Assembly: GCA_039917935.1 (NCBI GenBank)
Contig: JBDSIM010000282.1
Location: forward strand, 1-6,801
Reading direction: 5' to 3'
Length of the DNA stretch: 6,801 bases
From: Chryseosolibacter sp039917935
GTDB lineage: Bacteria > Bacteroidota > Bacteroidia > Cytophagales > Cyclobacteriaceae
Positions within the stretch are counted from its first letter, which is position 1; every line of letters begins with the position of its first letter. The position numbers were made by a program, and so were the translations under genes. The notes beneath the pieces are model-generated. The model was not told the origin of the DNA. It saw nothing but the letters and a program-made list of their open reading frames with translations, and searched no databases. Positions 5,784-6,801 of this stretch are shown here, one piece after another.

Positions 5784-6801
5784 ATGAGCAACAGAAAAAT
5801 TAATATCGCGGTTATAGGATTAGGATTTGGCGCAGAGTTCATTCCCATTTATAAAAAACACCCCAACGCGAACATCGTGGCTATTTGCCAACGAAATAAA
5901 TCAAAGCTAAATGAAATTGGGGATGCTTTCTCTATAGAAAAACGCTACACAGATTATGATGCCTTGTTACGGGACCCAGGAATCGATGCCGTACATATTA
6001 ACACCCCGATACCCGAACATGGCACGCAATCAATCAAAGCATTAAAAGCAGGGAAGCATGTTGCTTGTACAGTCCCAATGGCGACTACTGTAGAGGAGTG
6101 CGAAGAAATTGTAGGGCTCACAAAAGAAAAAGGTCTTACCTACATGATGATGGAGACAGTGGTGTATGCCCGGGAGTTTCTTTTTATGAAAGAGCTTTAC
6201 GACAAGGGTGAATTGGGTAAAATTCAATTTATTAAAGCAAGTCATCAACAAGACATGGATGGATGGCCAAATTACTGGCCTGGATTACCCCCCATGTATT
6301 ATGCAACGCATTGTGTAGGTCCCGTGCTTGGCCTGATGCGGGCAGAAGCAGAATATGTTTCATGTTTCGGATCGGGAACCATTCGCGAAGAGTTGCATCA
6401 TCATTACAATTCACCTTATGCAGTAGAAACCGCCCATATAAAATTCCGCAATTCCGACCTTAGTGCACATGTTTACCGCTCTTTGTTTGACGTTGCCCGA
6501 CAGTACCGTGAAAGTTTCGAAGTGTATGGCTCAAAAAAATCGGTCGAATGGCCTTTGATTGAAGGTGAACCGTTAGTGCTGCATACTGCTAAAAAACCAG
6601 AGGATGAAATTCCTGAAAAATTAACGTGTCCGGATTATGCAAAACTTTTACCGGAACCCATTCAACGATTTACGACGAAAGGGGTGTATGATGCGGAGGA
6701 TCACCAGCATCTTTCATTTACCCAAGGGGCCGGACATGGCGGCTCACATCCCCATCTTGTACACCAATTTTTAAATGCTTTAATTAAAAATACCCAGCCA
6801 T
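5784..6801 (+). CDS. Gfo/Idh/MocA-family oxidoreductase, truncated by the window end
   Basis: The first 339 codons of an open frame that continues past the window; relatives are often 350-400 aa, so perhaps a few dozen residues are missing. Family members are usually NAD(P)-dependent sugar dehydrogenases or 3-keto-sugar enzymes in the cytoplasm. Residues 7-14 and after form the Rossmann start INIAVIGLGFGAEF; DAVHINTPIPEHG (68-80) and KALKAGKHVACTVPMA (85-100) are the next family landmarks. At 95-98 the usual catalytic EKP segment reads CTVP, so the conserved lysine is replaced by Val97. The second domain (about 125 onward) includes PMYYATHCVGP with His176, and GHGGSHPHLVHQF near the end, typical of one subgroup. 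No signal peptide is seen. The ATG at 5784 is 4 bp after the epimerase stop and is immediately followed by the Rossmann strand, so the start is secure. Whether it is an oxidoreductase with altered chemistry or a non-redox member cannot be told. Confidence 0.9.
   Translation, partial: MSNRKINIAVIGLGFGAEFIPIYKKHPNANIVAICQRNKSKLNEIGDAFSIEKRYTDYDALLRDPGIDAVHINTPIPEHGTQSIKALKAGKHVACTVPMATTVEECEEIVGLTKEKGLTYMMMETVVYAREFLFMKELYDKGELGKIQFIKASHQQDMDGWPNYWPGLPPMYYATHCVGPVLGLMRAEAEYVSCFGSGTIREELHHHYNSPYAVETAHIKFRNSDLSAHVYRSLFDVARQYRESFEVYGSKKSVEWPLIEGEPLVLHTAKKPEDEIPEKLTCPDYAKLLPEPIQRFTTKGVYDAEDHQHLSFTQGAGHGGSHPHLVHQFLNALIKNTQP

Overview
The window looks like a chromosomal piece of a Bacteroidota genome, most plausibly a Cytophagales-type environmental bacterium. 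The grounds are start codons preceded by A/T-rich leaders with no clear Shine-Dalgarno, a Bacteroidota-style lipoprotein signal, TANNTTTG-like promoter elements, an intergenic octamer array, and the gene families present. The genus cannot be decided from the sequence alone.

Layout. Bases 1-80 hold nothing recognisable. An array of about ten octamers (TATACCYY) covers 84-165 and runs into the 3' end of a minus-strand AraC-family regulator with an N-terminal cupin-like sensor (151-1038). The divergent intergenic region (1039-1172) carries two near-identical 17-bp direct repeats exactly 21 bp apart, a good candidate AraC-type operator. On the plus strand follows a very large multidomain lipoprotein (1173-4697): ThuA-like domain, PVC-type membrane-bound dehydrogenase (beta-propeller type), HEAT-like helical repeats, a jelly-roll domain, and a C-terminal azurin-like cupredoxin with a complete set of predicted copper ligands. 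Bases 4698-4918 are non-coding and contain a GC-rich imperfect hairpin flanked by 12-bp near-direct repeats, possibly a dispersed REP- or MITE-like element. Then come two tightly coupled genes: a sugar isomerase/epimerase of the D-tagatose 3-epimerase type (4919-5779), and, 4 nt later, a Gfo/Idh/MocA oxidoreductase (5784 to beyond the window end).

How the genes may work together (inference). The set reads as a carbohydrate or polyol oxidation locus. The regulator would sense a sugar-like ligand and act from the shared intergenic region. The lipoprotein would bind and oxidise a carbohydrate outside the cytoplasm and could pass electrons through its own blue-copper domain. The epimerase and the Gfo/Idh/MocA protein would process the oxidised or isomerised sugar in the cytoplasm. 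The substrate is not visible. The most notable features are the cupredoxin-tailed dehydrogenase without a CxxCH haem motif, a Gfo/Idh/MocA protein without the usual EKP lysine, an epimerase with Gln at a usual metal-ligand His position, and the 21-bp-spaced operator candidate.
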